A stretch of 64,000 bases of DNA from an uncultured Pelagibacteraceae bacterium (GTDB lineage Bacteria; Pseudomonadota; Alphaproteobacteria; Pelagibacterales; Pelagibacteraceae), in NCBI GenBank assembly GCA_902539445.1, contig CACBIY010000004.1, positions 1 to 64,000 of the forward strand, given 5' to 3'. Below, in pieces: positions 40,459 to 50,300 of the stretch. The translations under genes were made by a program, and so were the position numbers. Position 1 is the first letter of the stretch. Each line of letters opens with the position of its first letter. Below the pieces are notes generated by a model, which had not been told where the DNA came from, ran no database searches, and was given only the letters and a program-made list of their open reading frames with translations.

Positions 40459-40584
40459 AATTTAATAATAACAACCTAATTATGGCATAAATATAAACTT
40501 GTGAGTTGAAAATTGTTAATAAGAATTAGTTTTGACGGGTAAAACAGGAAAGAATCAAATATTTTGCAATTCATAGGAGGATAA

Positions 40585-41895
40585 ATGCTTGAAAAATATT
40601 TTGAATATAAAAAACATAAAACAGATTTTAAAACTGAAGTAATTGCTGGAACAACTACGTTCTTAACAATGGCTTACATAATGTTTTTAAATCCATTCAT
40701 CTTATCAGGGGAGTTCGCCGGTCCTGAAAAAGGTTTCTTTGATTTCGGCGCAGTGTACACAGCAACTATTTTGGCAACAGCTTTAGCTTGTTTTATAATG
40801 GCTTTTTACGGAAAAACATGGCCAATTGGACTAGCCCCAGGTATGGGTATAAATGCATTTGTTGCTTTTGGAGTTTGTGCTGGCATGGGTTATACGCCAC
40901 AACAAGCTCTTGGTGCAGTTTTGGTTGCAGGGGTATTGTTTTTAATTATATCACTTACTCCTATTAGAGCCTGGTTAATTAACTCAATTCCAAAAAGTTT
41001 AAAACTTGGAATAGGTGCGGGTATTGGATTGTTTCTTGCAATTATTGGACTACAAATTATGGAAGTTGTAGTTGATAATCCTGTAACATTAGTACAGCTT
41101 GGAAACTTAAGTGACCCATTAGTTCTTCTTGGATGTGCAACTTTTATTGCAATTATTGTACTCGAGAAAATGAATGTAAAAGGAAATATTATTATAGGTA
41201 TTTTGTTTTTTAGTGTTGTTGCTTGGGCAACTGGTCTGGCTAAATTTAATGGACTAGCAAGTGCTCCTCCTCCTATGACATACCTTTTTGAATTTGACTT
41301 GTCCGCTGCTATGACTGCTGGAATGTCTACAGTAATATTTACTTTATTATTTATAGATTTCTTCGATACAGCTGGAACACTAACTTCTGTTGCAAATGTT
41401 GCAGGCAAAGTTGATAAACAAGGAAAAGTTCAAGACATTAACAAAGCAATGTTATCTGACAGTGTAGGAACTGTTGCAGGTGCAATGATGGGAACGACAA
41501 CTGTTACTAGTTATGTGGAGTCTGGTGCTGGCGTAAAAGCTGGTGGTAAAACTGGGATGACTTCTCTAGTCATAGGTATATTGTTTTTAGCATGTATATT
41601 TTTTGCACCACTTGCAACTAGTTTACCTAAACAAATTGATGGTGCGGCTTTACTCTTTGTTTCTGTTTTATTTATTAGAAATATTACCGACATAGAGTGG
41701 AATGATATCTCTGAGTCAGCTCCAGCAATTTTAGCGATGATTGCTATGCCATTAACTTATAGTATCAGTAATGGAATTGCTTTAGCATTTGTCTCATACG
41801 CTTTGATAAAAATATTTACTGGAAAATTTTCAAGCACTTCTCCAGCAATATGGGTTATTGCAGTACTTAGTGTTGTGAGTTTTGCTGTAAGTTAA
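40585..41895 (+). CDS. AzgA-type purine (guanine/hypoxanthine) permease
   Basis: A 436-residue NCS2-family permease with 12-14 hydrophobic segments. The AGTTTFLTMAYIMFLNP stretch (22-38), GMGINAFVAF and FIDFFDTAGTLTSVA are characteristic of the AzgA group, which imports hypoxanthine, guanine or adenine by proton symport. A strong AGGAGG (40575-40580) precedes the ATG. A phosphoribosyltransferase gene ends just downstream on the other strand, which fits purine salvage. No purine riboswitch was found in its 126-base leader. Confidence 0.88.
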   Translation: MLEKYFEYKKHKTDFKTEVIAGTTTFLTMAYIMFLNPFILSGEFAGPEKGFFDFGAVYTATILATALACFIMAFYGKTWPIGLAPGMGINAFVAFGVCAGMGYTPQQALGAVLVAGVLFLIISLTPIRAWLINSIPKSLKLGIGAGIGLFLAIIGLQIMEVVVDNPVTLVQLGNLSDPLVLLGCATFIAIIVLEKMNVKGNIIIGILFFSVVAWATGLAKFNGLASAPPPMTYLFEFDLSAAMTAGMSTVIFTLLFIDFFDTAGTLTSVANVAGKVDKQGKVQDINKAMLSDSVGTVAGAMMGTTTVTSYVESGAGVKAGGKTGMTSLVIGILFLACIFFAPLATSLPKQIDGAALLFVSVLFIRNITDIEWNDISESAPAILAMIAMPLTYSISNGIALAFVSYALIKIFTGKFSSTSPAIWVIAVLSVVSFAVS

Positions 41896-41902
41896 ATAAG
41901 AT

Positions 41903-41932
41903 TTAACGGGGCTAGTTTTCTAGCTCCGTTAA
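41903..41932. terminator. Bidirectional terminator between purine permease and phosphoribosyltransferase
   Basis: A 13-pair stem, TTAACGGGGCTAG (41903-41915) and CTAGCTCCGTTAA (41920-41932), with one G-T wobble and a TTTT loop. It fills the gap between two convergent genes exactly and abuts the stop of the phosphoribosyltransferase. No long T tract follows. Confidence 0.75.
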
Positions 41933-42466
41933 CTAGTTTCTTTTTATAATTTCTTCAATAGAAAGTTCTTCATAATGTTCTGTTGGCTGAACAATCCAAG
42001 GATCTGAGTCTAATTTAATTGGACAAAAGTCTGGTTCAAAAGAAGATGATTTTTTTTTCCATAAACAGGCAGTCTTAATTTCTTTAATAAACTTTTTTGT
42101 TGGTTCGTAACCTTTTAACCACTCAATACTTTTATTAAGTGTTAGTCCTGTATCTGATAAATCATCGATTAAAAGAATTTTTTTAAAATCTTCTTCTTTA
42201 GCTAATGAGCTAATTTCTCTAGCAAACATTAATTGACCTTGTTGATCTTCTAATCCTTTTCCAGAGTAACTTTGAATAACAATGTAAGCTATTGGAAGTT
42301 TTAGTATCCGTGAGAGAATATCAATTATAGGTGCTGCTCCTCTCATTATTCCAACTAAAACTGTAGGTTTGTAGTTATTATGAATTTCAATAGCTAATTT
42401 TTCAACTATTTTGATATATTCTTCAAAACTAACTATTAATTTATCTGCCATAGATTTTTTTATCAT
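41933..42466 (-). CDS. Purine phosphoribosyltransferase family protein
   Basis: A type I phosphoribosyltransferase, 177 residues, with the PRPP-binding KILLIDDLSDTGLTL (96-110). The base is probably xanthine, guanine or hypoxanthine, judged from the C-terminal DPWIVQPTEHYEE segment, which is XGPRT-like; this is not certain. The ATG at 42451 is an alternative start. Convergent with the purine permease, consistent with uptake followed by salvage. Confidence 0.82.
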   Translation of the reverse strand: MIKKSMADKLIVSFEEYIKIVEKLAIEIHNNYKPTVLVGIMRGAAPIIDILSRILKLPIAYIVIQSYSGKGLEDQQGQLMFAREISSLAKEEDFKKILLIDDLSDTGLTLNKSIEWLKGYEPTKKFIKEIKTACLWKKKSSSFEPDFCPIKLDSDPWIVQPTEHYEELSIEEIIKRN

Positions 42467-42499
42467 ATAAAAAAAATTAAAAAAGATTAAAAAGTCATT

Positions 42500-43396
42500 A
42501 TGAAAATTTTTGATTGTTTTATGTATTTTGATGAGGAAACAGTTTTAGAATTAAGACTGAACATTTTGGATAAATATGTCGATTATTTCATTATAGTAGA
42601 GAGTTCATTCACTCACAAAGGAGATAAGAGAGATTTAAAATTTAATCATAAAAAATTTAAAAAATTTAAAGATAAAATAATTTATATTACTTATGAAGAA
42701 GAACCACCAGAAATAACAAAAAACCAAGTCAGTGATAAGGATAGTGAAGCTGTCAAATCCTGGAAATATATATCAAATGCACTTTACAGAGAAAATGGTC
42801 AAAGGAATTATATCTTAAAAGGATTAGATTTAGCAAACAATGATGACATGATTTTAATTTCTGATGTCGATGAAATTCCAAATTTAGAAAATTTACAACT
42901 ATCAAAAATCCAGGAAAAAATCATTCTTTTTAAACAAGACATGTTTTATTATAAGTTTAATCTTAAATTACCAAATCTTGATTGGACTGGTACAAAAGGA
43001 TGTAAAAAAAAATTTCTTAAATCTCCTCAATGGTTGAGAAATATAAAAGATAGAAAGTACCCCTTTTACAGATTAGATACTTTTTTTTCTGATACAAAAT
43101 ATGTCAACATCAAAATAATATCTAATGGTGGATGGCACTTTTCTAACTTAAAAACTGCCTCTGAAATTGAATTTAAACTTAAATCATATCTCCATCATAG
43201 AGAATTTGATGAAAATCCTTTATCTGTTGAGGAAATAAACGATTTAATAAAAAACAAACAAGCTATTTATGATCTAAAAGTTGATAAAAGAGTAAACAAA
43301 ATTGGTGACGGTAGCAAACTTGAGAAATATCCATCAGACAAGTTGCCAAAGTTTTTACAAGATAACTTAAATGATTATAAACAATGGATTGATTAA
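42500..43396 (+). CDS. Glycosyltransferase family 17 protein
   Basis: A 298-residue GT-A enzyme of the family that includes eukaryotic beta-1,4-N-acetylglucosaminyltransferase III. The N-terminus MKIFDCFMYFDEETVLELRL, the IIVESSFTHKG segment (31-41) and the DxD-like SDVDEIPN (121-128) fit this family, and WHFSNL lies near residue 213. In bacteria it probably decorates a surface polysaccharide; the acceptor is unknown. The next gene starts 2 bases after its stop. Confidence 0.85.
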   Translation: MKIFDCFMYFDEETVLELRLNILDKYVDYFIIVESSFTHKGDKRDLKFNHKKFKKFKDKIIYITYEEEPPEITKNQVSDKDSEAVKSWKYISNALYRENGQRNYILKGLDLANNDDMILISDVDEIPNLENLQLSKIQEKIILFKQDMFYYKFNLKLPNLDWTGTKGCKKKFLKSPQWLRNIKDRKYPFYRLDTFFSDTKYVNIKIISNGGWHFSNLKTASEIEFKLKSYLHHREFDENPLSVEEINDLIKNKQAIYDLKVDKRVNKIGDGSKLEKYPSDKLPKFLQDNLNDYKQWID

Positions 43397-43397
43397 T

Positions 43398-43697
43398 ATG
43401 AAAAAAGGATATTGGGTTAGTTTATATTTTAAAATAGAAAATCAAGAAAATCTGAAAAAATATTCAGAATTAGCTACACCCGTTATCAAAAGTTATGGTG
43501 GTGTACCATTAATTAGAGGTGGCAAGCATGACACTTTTAGTGGTGATGATTTTAGTAGGACTGTTGTGTGGGAATTTCCAAGTTACACCAAAGCATTAGA
43601 ATGTCACTCCTCTAAAGAATATCAAGATAGTTGGGCAGTAGCAAAAAAAACTACAAAGAGACATATGCAAGTAGTTGAGGGGTTTAGTACTGAATAG
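43398..43697 (+). CDS. DUF1330 family protein
   Basis: A 99-residue ferredoxin-like-fold protein recognisable as DUF1330 from KGYWVSLYFK at the start, the GGVPLIRGG segment and the C-terminal half with VVWEFPSYTKALE. Function unknown. I use the ATG at 43398, directly after the GT17 stop, rather than the in-frame ATG at 43371 inside that gene. Overlaps the convergent glycosylase gene by 14 bases. Confidence 0.85.
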   Translation: MKKGYWVSLYFKIENQENLKKYSELATPVIKSYGGVPLIRGGKHDTFSGDDFSRTVVWEFPSYTKALECHSSKEYQDSWAVAKKTTKRHMQVVEGFSTE

Positions 43698-44319
43698 GCT
43701 CAGGATCTATGCTTCTCCATAAATACCACGTGGCTACAGAGCAATAAGGACTAAACCTTTTTTTTAATAATGATACAAATTTATCAGGTGGTAAATATTT
43801 TTTTTTATAATTTTTTGAAATAGCTCTTAGAAGGCCGATATCCTGAATTGGCCAAATATTTGATCTGTTATATGTAAATAATAAAATCATTTCAGCTGAC
43901 CATCTCCCTATTTGTCTTAATTGTGATAAATAATTAATAGCCTCCTCATCTGACATTTTATTAATCAGTTTAGGATTAAAAGTTTTTTCTATTGTTTGCT
44001 TCGCTAAACTCTTTATGCCTAATACTTTCTGTCTGCTTAATCCACAGCTTTTCAATTGAGTAAAAGTTAGTTTAGATACTGTTTTTGCGTTAATTTTATT
44101 TTTACATTTTTTTTTAAATTTTAAAAATACAGAGTTTGCTGCTGCAACACTTATTTGTTGTCCAATTATACTTTTGCATAACGAAAAAAAAATATCTCGC
44201 CTTGAAGTTAAAATAGTTTCTGAAGGACTTTCGTAACTTTTGATTAACTTAGAAAGAGTTTGATCTTTTTTAGATAAATATTTTTTTGCCTTGTTCCAAT
44301 ATTTAGGTACTTTATTCAT
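43684..44319 (-). CDS. DNA-3-methyladenine glycosylase II (HhH-GPD family)
   Basis: A base-excision repair enzyme of 211 residues that removes alkylated purines. The helix-hairpin-helix is LRQIGRWSAEMIL (134-146), followed by the catalytic Asp160 in WPIQDIG. It resembles AlkA/MAG-type enzymes and lacks the iron-sulfur Cys cluster of MutY and Nth. Its start overlaps the EamA gene stop by 8 bases. Confidence 0.9.
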   Translation of the reverse strand: MNKVPKYWNKAKKYLSKKDQTLSKLIKSYESPSETILTSRRDIFFSLCKSIIGQQISVAAANSVFLKFKKKCKNKINAKTVSKLTFTQLKSCGLSRQKVLGIKSLAKQTIEKTFNPKLINKMSDEEAINYLSQLRQIGRWSAEMILLFTYNRSNIWPIQDIGLLRAISKNYKKKYLPPDKFVSLLKKRFSPYCSVATWYLWRSIDPEPIQY

Positions 44320-45196
44320 TAATTGACCTAGATGTTATAATTTTTTTCTTATAAATCTCCCTTCTAAAAATTATAAGCGTTGAAACAATTACCAATAAAG
44401 CCCCCATTAGCGTTTTAAACGTGGGTATCTCGTTCCAAATGAAATATCCAAATATAATAGCGAAAACTAAAGCTAAATATTTAAGGGGAGTTACCAGAGA
44501 AACCTCTGAAAATTTATATGATTGACTTAACCACAAATTTGCAACACCTCCAAAAATACCTATCAAAGATAAAAGTATAAAATGATTTAAAGTAGGCATT
44601 ACCCAGCCCTGTGGGATAGTTAAAAAACTTAATAGTGTAATTGCTAACGAAAAATAAAAAGAAATTAACCACACTGGTTCGGTTGTTGATAGTTGTCTAA
44701 TAGTTATGGCTACATAGGATAAACCTAAACAAAATATAATCGGAAAAATATAATAAATATTTAATTCAGTGATCCCAGGTTCTGTAATTATAAGAATTCC
44801 AACAAAGCCTATGATCACTGCTAACCACCTAAAAATTCCAACTTTTTCATTTAATAGAAAAATAGATAATATTGTTGTAAATATTGGAGCGGCAAAAGAA
44901 ATGCTTACAACAGTTGCTAATGGCAGTTGCCTTAAAGCAATAAATATTGCAATTAGAGCTATTAATCCTGAGCCACATCTTAAAGCATGTAAACCTGGTC
45001 GCTGAGTTTTGTAAAAATTATGAAATCTTTCTTTTGGAATTATAAAAAAATAAAAGATTATTCCAAAAAAACCTCTAAAAAACAAAACCTGCCCAATAGG
45101 ATAATCTACAGACCACTTTACAATTAAATCCATTAATGAAAATGCACAAATGGACAAAAACATGTACAAAAATCCCAATTGATTTTTACTTAGCAT
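44312..45196 (-). CDS. EamA/DMT-superfamily transporter
   Basis: A 294-residue membrane protein with ten hydrophobic helices in two EamA repeats. The first repeat begins FLYMFLSICAFSLMDLIVKW and holds FRGFFGI and RCGSGLIAL, and EKVGIFRWLAVIIGFVGI ends it. Substrates vary widely in this superfamily (amino acids, nucleotide precursors), so none can be named. Upstream of and overlapping the glycosylase gene; divergent from msrA. Confidence 0.87.
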   Translation of the reverse strand: MLSKNQLGFLYMFLSICAFSLMDLIVKWSVDYPIGQVLFFRGFFGIIFYFFIIPKERFHNFYKTQRPGLHALRCGSGLIALIAIFIALRQLPLATVVSISFAAPIFTTILSIFLLNEKVGIFRWLAVIIGFVGILIITEPGITELNIYYIFPIIFCLGLSYVAITIRQLSTTEPVWLISFYFSLAITLLSFLTIPQGWVMPTLNHFILLSLIGIFGGVANLWLSQSYKFSEVSLVTPLKYLALVFAIIFGYFIWNEIPTFKTLMGALLVIVSTLIIFRREIYKKKIITSRSINE

Positions 45197-45231
45197 ATGA
45201 ATAATTTGTAAATTAAATTATATCTTATTCA

Positions 45232-45675
45232 ATGGAAATAGCTGTTTTAGCACTTGGATGTTTTTGGGGACCTGAAATTAAATTCAGTAAAATAGATGGC
45301 ATAATCAAAACAGAAGTTGGCTACTGTGGAGGTAATAGCTCTATCACCACTTATAAAGAAGTTTGCACTGGCAATACAAATCATGCTGAAGTGGTAAAGT
45401 TAGATTTTGATGAAAAAACTATCACATATGAAAAAATTTTAAAAATATTTTTTCAAATTCATGATCCAACTACTTTAAATTCTCAAGGACCAGATTTTGG
45501 AACTCAGTATAGAAGTGAAATATTTTATCTTAATGACAATCAAAAAATGATAGCTGAGAAGGTATTAAATGAAGTGAATGCGCGTTTATCTGGAAAAGTT
45601 GTTACAAGAATATCTTTACTAAAAAATTACTGTCCGGCTGAAGAATATCATCAAAAATACTTGGAAAAGCGATAA
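45232..45675 (+). CDS. msrA: Peptide-methionine (S)-S-oxide reductase
   Basis: Repairs oxidised methionine. The 147-residue protein is a short MsrA with the catalytic Cys10 in GCFWG (9-13), the YCGG motif (31-34), DFGTQYRSEIF (86-96) and the C-terminal YCPAEEYHQKY, whose Cys could resolve the disulfide. The sulfurtransferase gene follows one base after the stop, which places two sulfur-related genes together. Confidence 0.93.
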   Translation: MEIAVLALGCFWGPEIKFSKIDGIIKTEVGYCGGNSSITTYKEVCTGNTNHAEVVKLDFDEKTITYEKILKIFFQIHDPTTLNSQGPDFGTQYRSEIFYLNDNQKMIAEKVLNEVNARLSGKVVTRISLLKNYCPAEEYHQKYLEKR

Positions 45676-45676
45676 C

Positions 45677-46492
45677 ATGTCTTTAGTTGAAACTGATTGG
45701 TTAGAAAAAAACCTTGCTAAGGTGAAAATTATTGACTGCTCTTGGCATATGCCTCAAACACAAAGAAGTGGATTTGAGGAATATAAATCACTTCACATAC
45801 CAAGCGCAATTTTTTTTGATATAGATGAAAATTCAAGAAAAGATACTGCCTTACCACATATGTTAGTTGACCAAATGAGTTGGGATAAAATTGTTTCAAA
45901 TATGGGAATTAAAAAAAATGATGAAATAGTTATCTATGATAATTCAGATGTTATAAGCTCATGTCGTGGTTGGTATAATTTTATCTATTACGGACATGAT
46001 CCAAAATTAATAAATGTTTTAAATGGTGGTTTAAGGAAATGGCTTAAAGAAAAAAAGAAAGTAACTGATGAAATTTCAAATATAGATAAATCAGATTATA
46101 AAGGTAGTGAGAGAAAAGATCTTGTTAAGAGTAAACAAGCAATTGATCAAAATATAGACGAAAAAATATTCACATTAATTGATGCTCGAAGTAGAGAAAG
46201 ATTTGAAGGTAAAATCCCTGAACCCAGAAAAGGTCTTAGAAGCGGATGTATAAAAAACTCTTTTTGTATACCGTTTAATGACTGTCTAAATGACGATAAA
46301 ACTTTTAAAAATAAAGATCAGCTTAAAAAAATTTTTAAAACAAGCATTGAAAGTTTAGACCAAAAAAAGATTGTTTTTTCATGTGGTTCAGGTGTTACAG
46401 CGTGTGTTTTGGCACTAGCTTATTCTTTAATTAATGATAAATATCTTCCTTGTATATATGATGGCTCTTGGGCCGAATACGGATTAATTTAA
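45677..46492 (+). CDS. sseA: 3-mercaptopyruvate-type sulfurtransferase (rhodanese)
   Basis: A tandem-rhodanese protein of 271 residues that moves sulfane sulfur from 3-mercaptopyruvate or thiosulfate. The N-terminal domain is inactive; the C-terminal domain has the active-site loop CGSGVT with Cys236, the SseA/MST type. The RDSRSRERFEG-like segment (170-178) also fits. It follows msrA closely and is 7 bases from the adaptor gene. Confidence 0.9.
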   Translation: MSLVETDWLEKNLAKVKIIDCSWHMPQTQRSGFEEYKSLHIPSAIFFDIDENSRKDTALPHMLVDQMSWDKIVSNMGIKKNDEIVIYDNSDVISSCRGWYNFIYYGHDPKLINVLNGGLRKWLKEKKKVTDEISNIDKSDYKGSERKDLVKSKQAIDQNIDEKIFTLIDARSRERFEGKIPEPRKGLRSGCIKNSFCIPFNDCLNDDKTFKNKDQLKKIFKTSIESLDQKKIVFSCGSGVTACVLALAYSLINDKYLPCIYDGSWAEYGLI

Positions 46493-46499
46493 ATTTAAT

Positions 46500-47369
46500 A
46501 TGAAAAGATCTACGAAAACAATTTCAATAATATTTGTGTTTTTTTTAATAATTACAATTGTAATTGTTGGAAGATCCATGATTGGCAATCATTTTAAAAA
46601 AAAATTCAGTAAGAGACCACCACCAGGAATAATTGTAACTGAGGTTATTGAAAAAGAATTCTCTGAACAAATAGAAACTTACGGTACAGCAATTTCTAAA
46701 AAGTCAAAAACTTTTAAGATTAAAAAAGATGATCTTTTTGAGGATTTAAAACTTAAGAATTTTGTTAAAAAAGGAGATGTTTTAATTAAATTAAAAAGCG
46801 GGGATATATTGGCTCCATTTAGTGGGGTTCTTGGCTACACAGGTTTAACAGAGGACATTCTTGTTTCAAATAACATATTTATCATTACACTTGATGATAA
46901 CTCAATAATTTACTCAGATATTAAAATTCCAGAAAGTTACTCTACATTTATAAAAAAAGGTCTTCCAGTTGAAGTTACCTTATCTAGTTTTAAAGATAAA
47001 ACTTTTCCAGGTGAAATAGATTTTGTTTCAAGCAGAATAAATGCGGACACCAGAAGTTTGTTATCAAGAATAAAAGTGAAAAACGAAAATTTAGAATTAA
47101 TTTCAGGTTCACTTTTAGAGGTAAGAGTAAAATTTGATTTGAGAAATTCTTTAAGTGTACCTGATACAAGTGTGATGATAGAGGGCGATAAATCATATGT
47201 TTACAAAATTAATGCAGAAAATATTGCAAATAAAACTGAGGTAAAAACTGGCCTTAGAGGCGATAGTAACATTGAAATAATTTCAGGCTTAACTGCGGGT
47301 GATATAATTGTAGCCGAGGGTCTAAAAAAGGTAAGGCCTCGTGGAAAAATAAAACCTATTAATAAATAA
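46500..47369 (+). CDS. RND periplasmic adaptor lacking the alpha-hairpin
   Basis: A membrane fusion protein of 289 residues, shorter than the usual 350-400. An N-terminal anchor (about 8-26) is followed by the first lipoyl half-motif VKKGDVLIKL (89-98) and, only four residues later, the second, ILAPFSGVLG (103-112). The long alpha-helical hairpin that normally sits between them is absent. The beta-barrel and membrane-proximal domains follow in order, and its stop overlaps the RND pump start (TAATG). It is adaptor-like, but should not reach a TolC-type channel in the usual way. Confidence 0.85.
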   Translation: MKRSTKTISIIFVFFLIITIVIVGRSMIGNHFKKKFSKRPPPGIIVTEVIEKEFSEQIETYGTAISKKSKTFKIKKDDLFEDLKLKNFVKKGDVLIKLKSGDILAPFSGVLGYTGLTEDILVSNNIFIITLDDNSIIYSDIKIPESYSTFIKKGLPVEVTLSSFKDKTFPGEIDFVSSRINADTRSLLSRIKVKNENLELISGSLLEVRVKFDLRNSLSVPDTSVMIEGDKSYVYKINAENIANKTEVKTGLRGDSNIEIISGLTAGDIIVAEGLKKVRPRGKIKPINK

Positions 47370-50300
47370 TGTTTATTACTGAATTAAGTATTAAAAGACC
47401 GACTGTATCTTGGGTTATGTCACTGATACTGATCATATTTGGTTTATTTGTATTTTGGAAATTGCCCGTTAGAGAATTGCCCAATGGAATTCAACCACCT
47501 GTTGTTCAAGTTCAAGTAGACTACAAGTCTGCATCAGCTTCAATAGTAGATCAAGAAGTTACACAAGTTGTTGAAGATGTTATTGGTGGGGCAGAGGGTA
47601 TAAAAAATATAGACTCCAAATCTGAAAATGGAAGAAGTACAATTAATGTCGAGTTTGATACGAGTATCGATCTAGATAATGCTGCAAATGATATAAGAGA
47701 AAGAGTTGCAAGAGTTGTGGATAACTTGCCAACAGAATCAGATCCACCGCAGATACTTAAACGAGCTGCAGGGTTCACAACAACAATGTGGCTGTCATTA
47801 TCCTCATCTTCATGGAGCGACCTTGAGTTAGGAGATTACGCGGAAAGATATCTTGTAGACCAATTTTCAAGTGTTAAAAATGTTGGCAGAATAAGGGTTG
47901 GTGGATTACGAGAATTAAGCATTAGAGTTTGGATTGATCCTATTAAACTTGCAGCTAATGATTTAACAATTAAAGAAGTTGAATTTGCAATTCGTGGAGA
48001 GAATGTAAGTTTGCCTGCAGGAACGTTAGAAGCAGATAATATCGACTTAACACTTAATCTAGATAAATCATACAACGATATTGAAACTATAAAGCAAATA
48101 CCCATCAAAAAAACTAGTAATCGTGTGATTCAGTTATCAGACGTAGCAAACGTTGAATTTGGTCCAGTATCAGAGAAAACTCTTTTTAAAGCTCAAACTA
48201 AAGATCAAATAAATTTGAAAACCGTAGGAATAGGTATCTATGCAAGAAGTGGTGCTTCAACGGTAGAACTTTCAAATAATATCAAAAAAAAAATTGTTGA
48301 AGTAAAAAAATCATTACCAGAAGAATTGGATTTAAGGGTTTCGTTCAATAGAGCTAACTATGTTGAGGCTGCAATTGAAGAAGTATATAAAACTTTGGTC
48401 ATTGCGTTTATCTTAGTTGTATTAATAATTTATTTATTTTTAGGGAATTTAAAGGCAGTCATCGTACCTGCTATTGCACTACCTGTGAGTTTAATAGCAT
48501 CCTTTCTAGGCTTATACATATTTGGTCTTTCTATTAATATTTTTGTCCTTTTAAGTTTTATTTTAGCGATTGGTATAATCACAGACGACTCAGTAATTAT
48601 GACAGATGCAATATACAGACGAATAGAGAATGGTGAGACCCCACTCGTTGCAGCTTATAAAGGCTCTAAACAAATTTCTTTTGCTATCGTTGCTACCACA
48701 CTAATTTTAGTAGCAGTTTTCTTACCATTAATATTTATTGAGGGAATTTCTGGAACATTATTTAGAGAAACAGCGATTGCATTATCTTTTTCAATTGTAG
48801 TTTCCTCTTTTGTTGCATTAACTTTGTCACCCATGCTTGCAAGTAAATTTTTATACAAAAAAAAATCAAAAAAAATGTTTATTCAAAAATTTGAAAAGAT
48901 TTTTTCCAACTTTGCAAAATTTTATGAGGAAACTTTAGTTAATGTTATTAATAAAACTAAAAGTGTAAGTTTTTTTATTGTTTTTATAATAATTGCTTCA
49001 GTGCTTTTATTTAGTTTCTCAAAAAAAGAACTTTTGCCTATGGAGGATCGAGGAGCATATCTGATAATTGGCTCAACTGATGAAGGAAGTTCTTTTGAAT
49101 ATACTCAAGAACAAGCCCAAAAAGTAGAGGCAAGACTTATTCCTTTGCTACAAGCTGAGGATAGTCCATATTCAAGATTTATAATGCGTGTTCCAGGATT
49201 TGGAAACTCAGCTAATTCATATAATAGTTTTATAATAATCGCTCTCCTTGATGATTGGAAAAATCGTAAAAAAGGTCAACAAGTTGTTCTTAGAGAAGCA
49301 ATCGGGAAAATAGTAACTTTACCCCAAGCCCTAGCTTTTCCTATATCTCCTCAATCTATAAGAGTATCAAATTATAACAAACCAGTTCAAATGGTCATTT
49401 ATGGAAATACTTATGAGGAACTTGAGGCGATACAAAAAAAAGTTATACGAACACTCAGATCTAATAAAAATCTCTCAAGAATTGAGTCTGATTACAATCG
49501 AAACAAACCAGAGGTAAAATTAATAATAAATAAAAATAAAGCTAAAGATCTAGGTGTCTCAACTAAATCAATTGGTGAAACACTTGAAACACTTTACGGG
49601 GGTAAAAAAATAACGACCTTTAATAAATTAGGCAAAGAATATCCAATAATTGTTCAACAATATTTATCTGATCGACGAAATAAAGAAGGTGTTTCAAAAA
49701 TATTTGTTCGCTCTGAAACAAATAGAAAATTAATATCTTTAGCAAATCTTGTTAGTTTTAAGGAAGAAGGTTCAGCAAAAGAACTTGCTAGATATAATAG
49801 ACAGCGGGCTGTAACAATTTCTGCAAATATTAGTGAGGGGTATACATTAACAGAAGCGATTAAATACTTCGAAAATGTGATGGTTGATATAGCACCAGAG
49901 AACCAAATTACTTGGAAAGGAAAATCAGAGGAAATTAAAGAAACAAGTAATGAATTATTTATAATTTTTGCTTTAGCTTTACTAACTGCTTATTTGGTTA
50001 TGGCTGCAACATTCAACTCATTTGTTCATCCATTTGTTATAATCTTAACTGTGCCTTTGGCAATTTTTGGAGGATTGGTGTTTATTTTATTTTTAAATAG
50101 CTCAATAAATATTTTTTCTCAAATTGCATTAATTATACTAATAGGTATCTCAACTAAGAATAGTATTTTAATTGTAGATTATGCAAACCAAATTAGATCT
50201 AGTGGAAAAACTATTGAATTAGCTGTTAAGGAAGCATGCGCTGTTCGGTTTAGACCAATTATAATGACATCACTAAGTACGATGATTGCAATGATGCCTT

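Noticed and set aside
40459-40584. Purine riboswitch, or ROSE-like pairing, before the purine permease
   Set aside because: No purine-riboswitch junction sequence is recognisable. TTGCA near the AGGAGG differs from UUGCU at the last base and would not pair with the SD properly.
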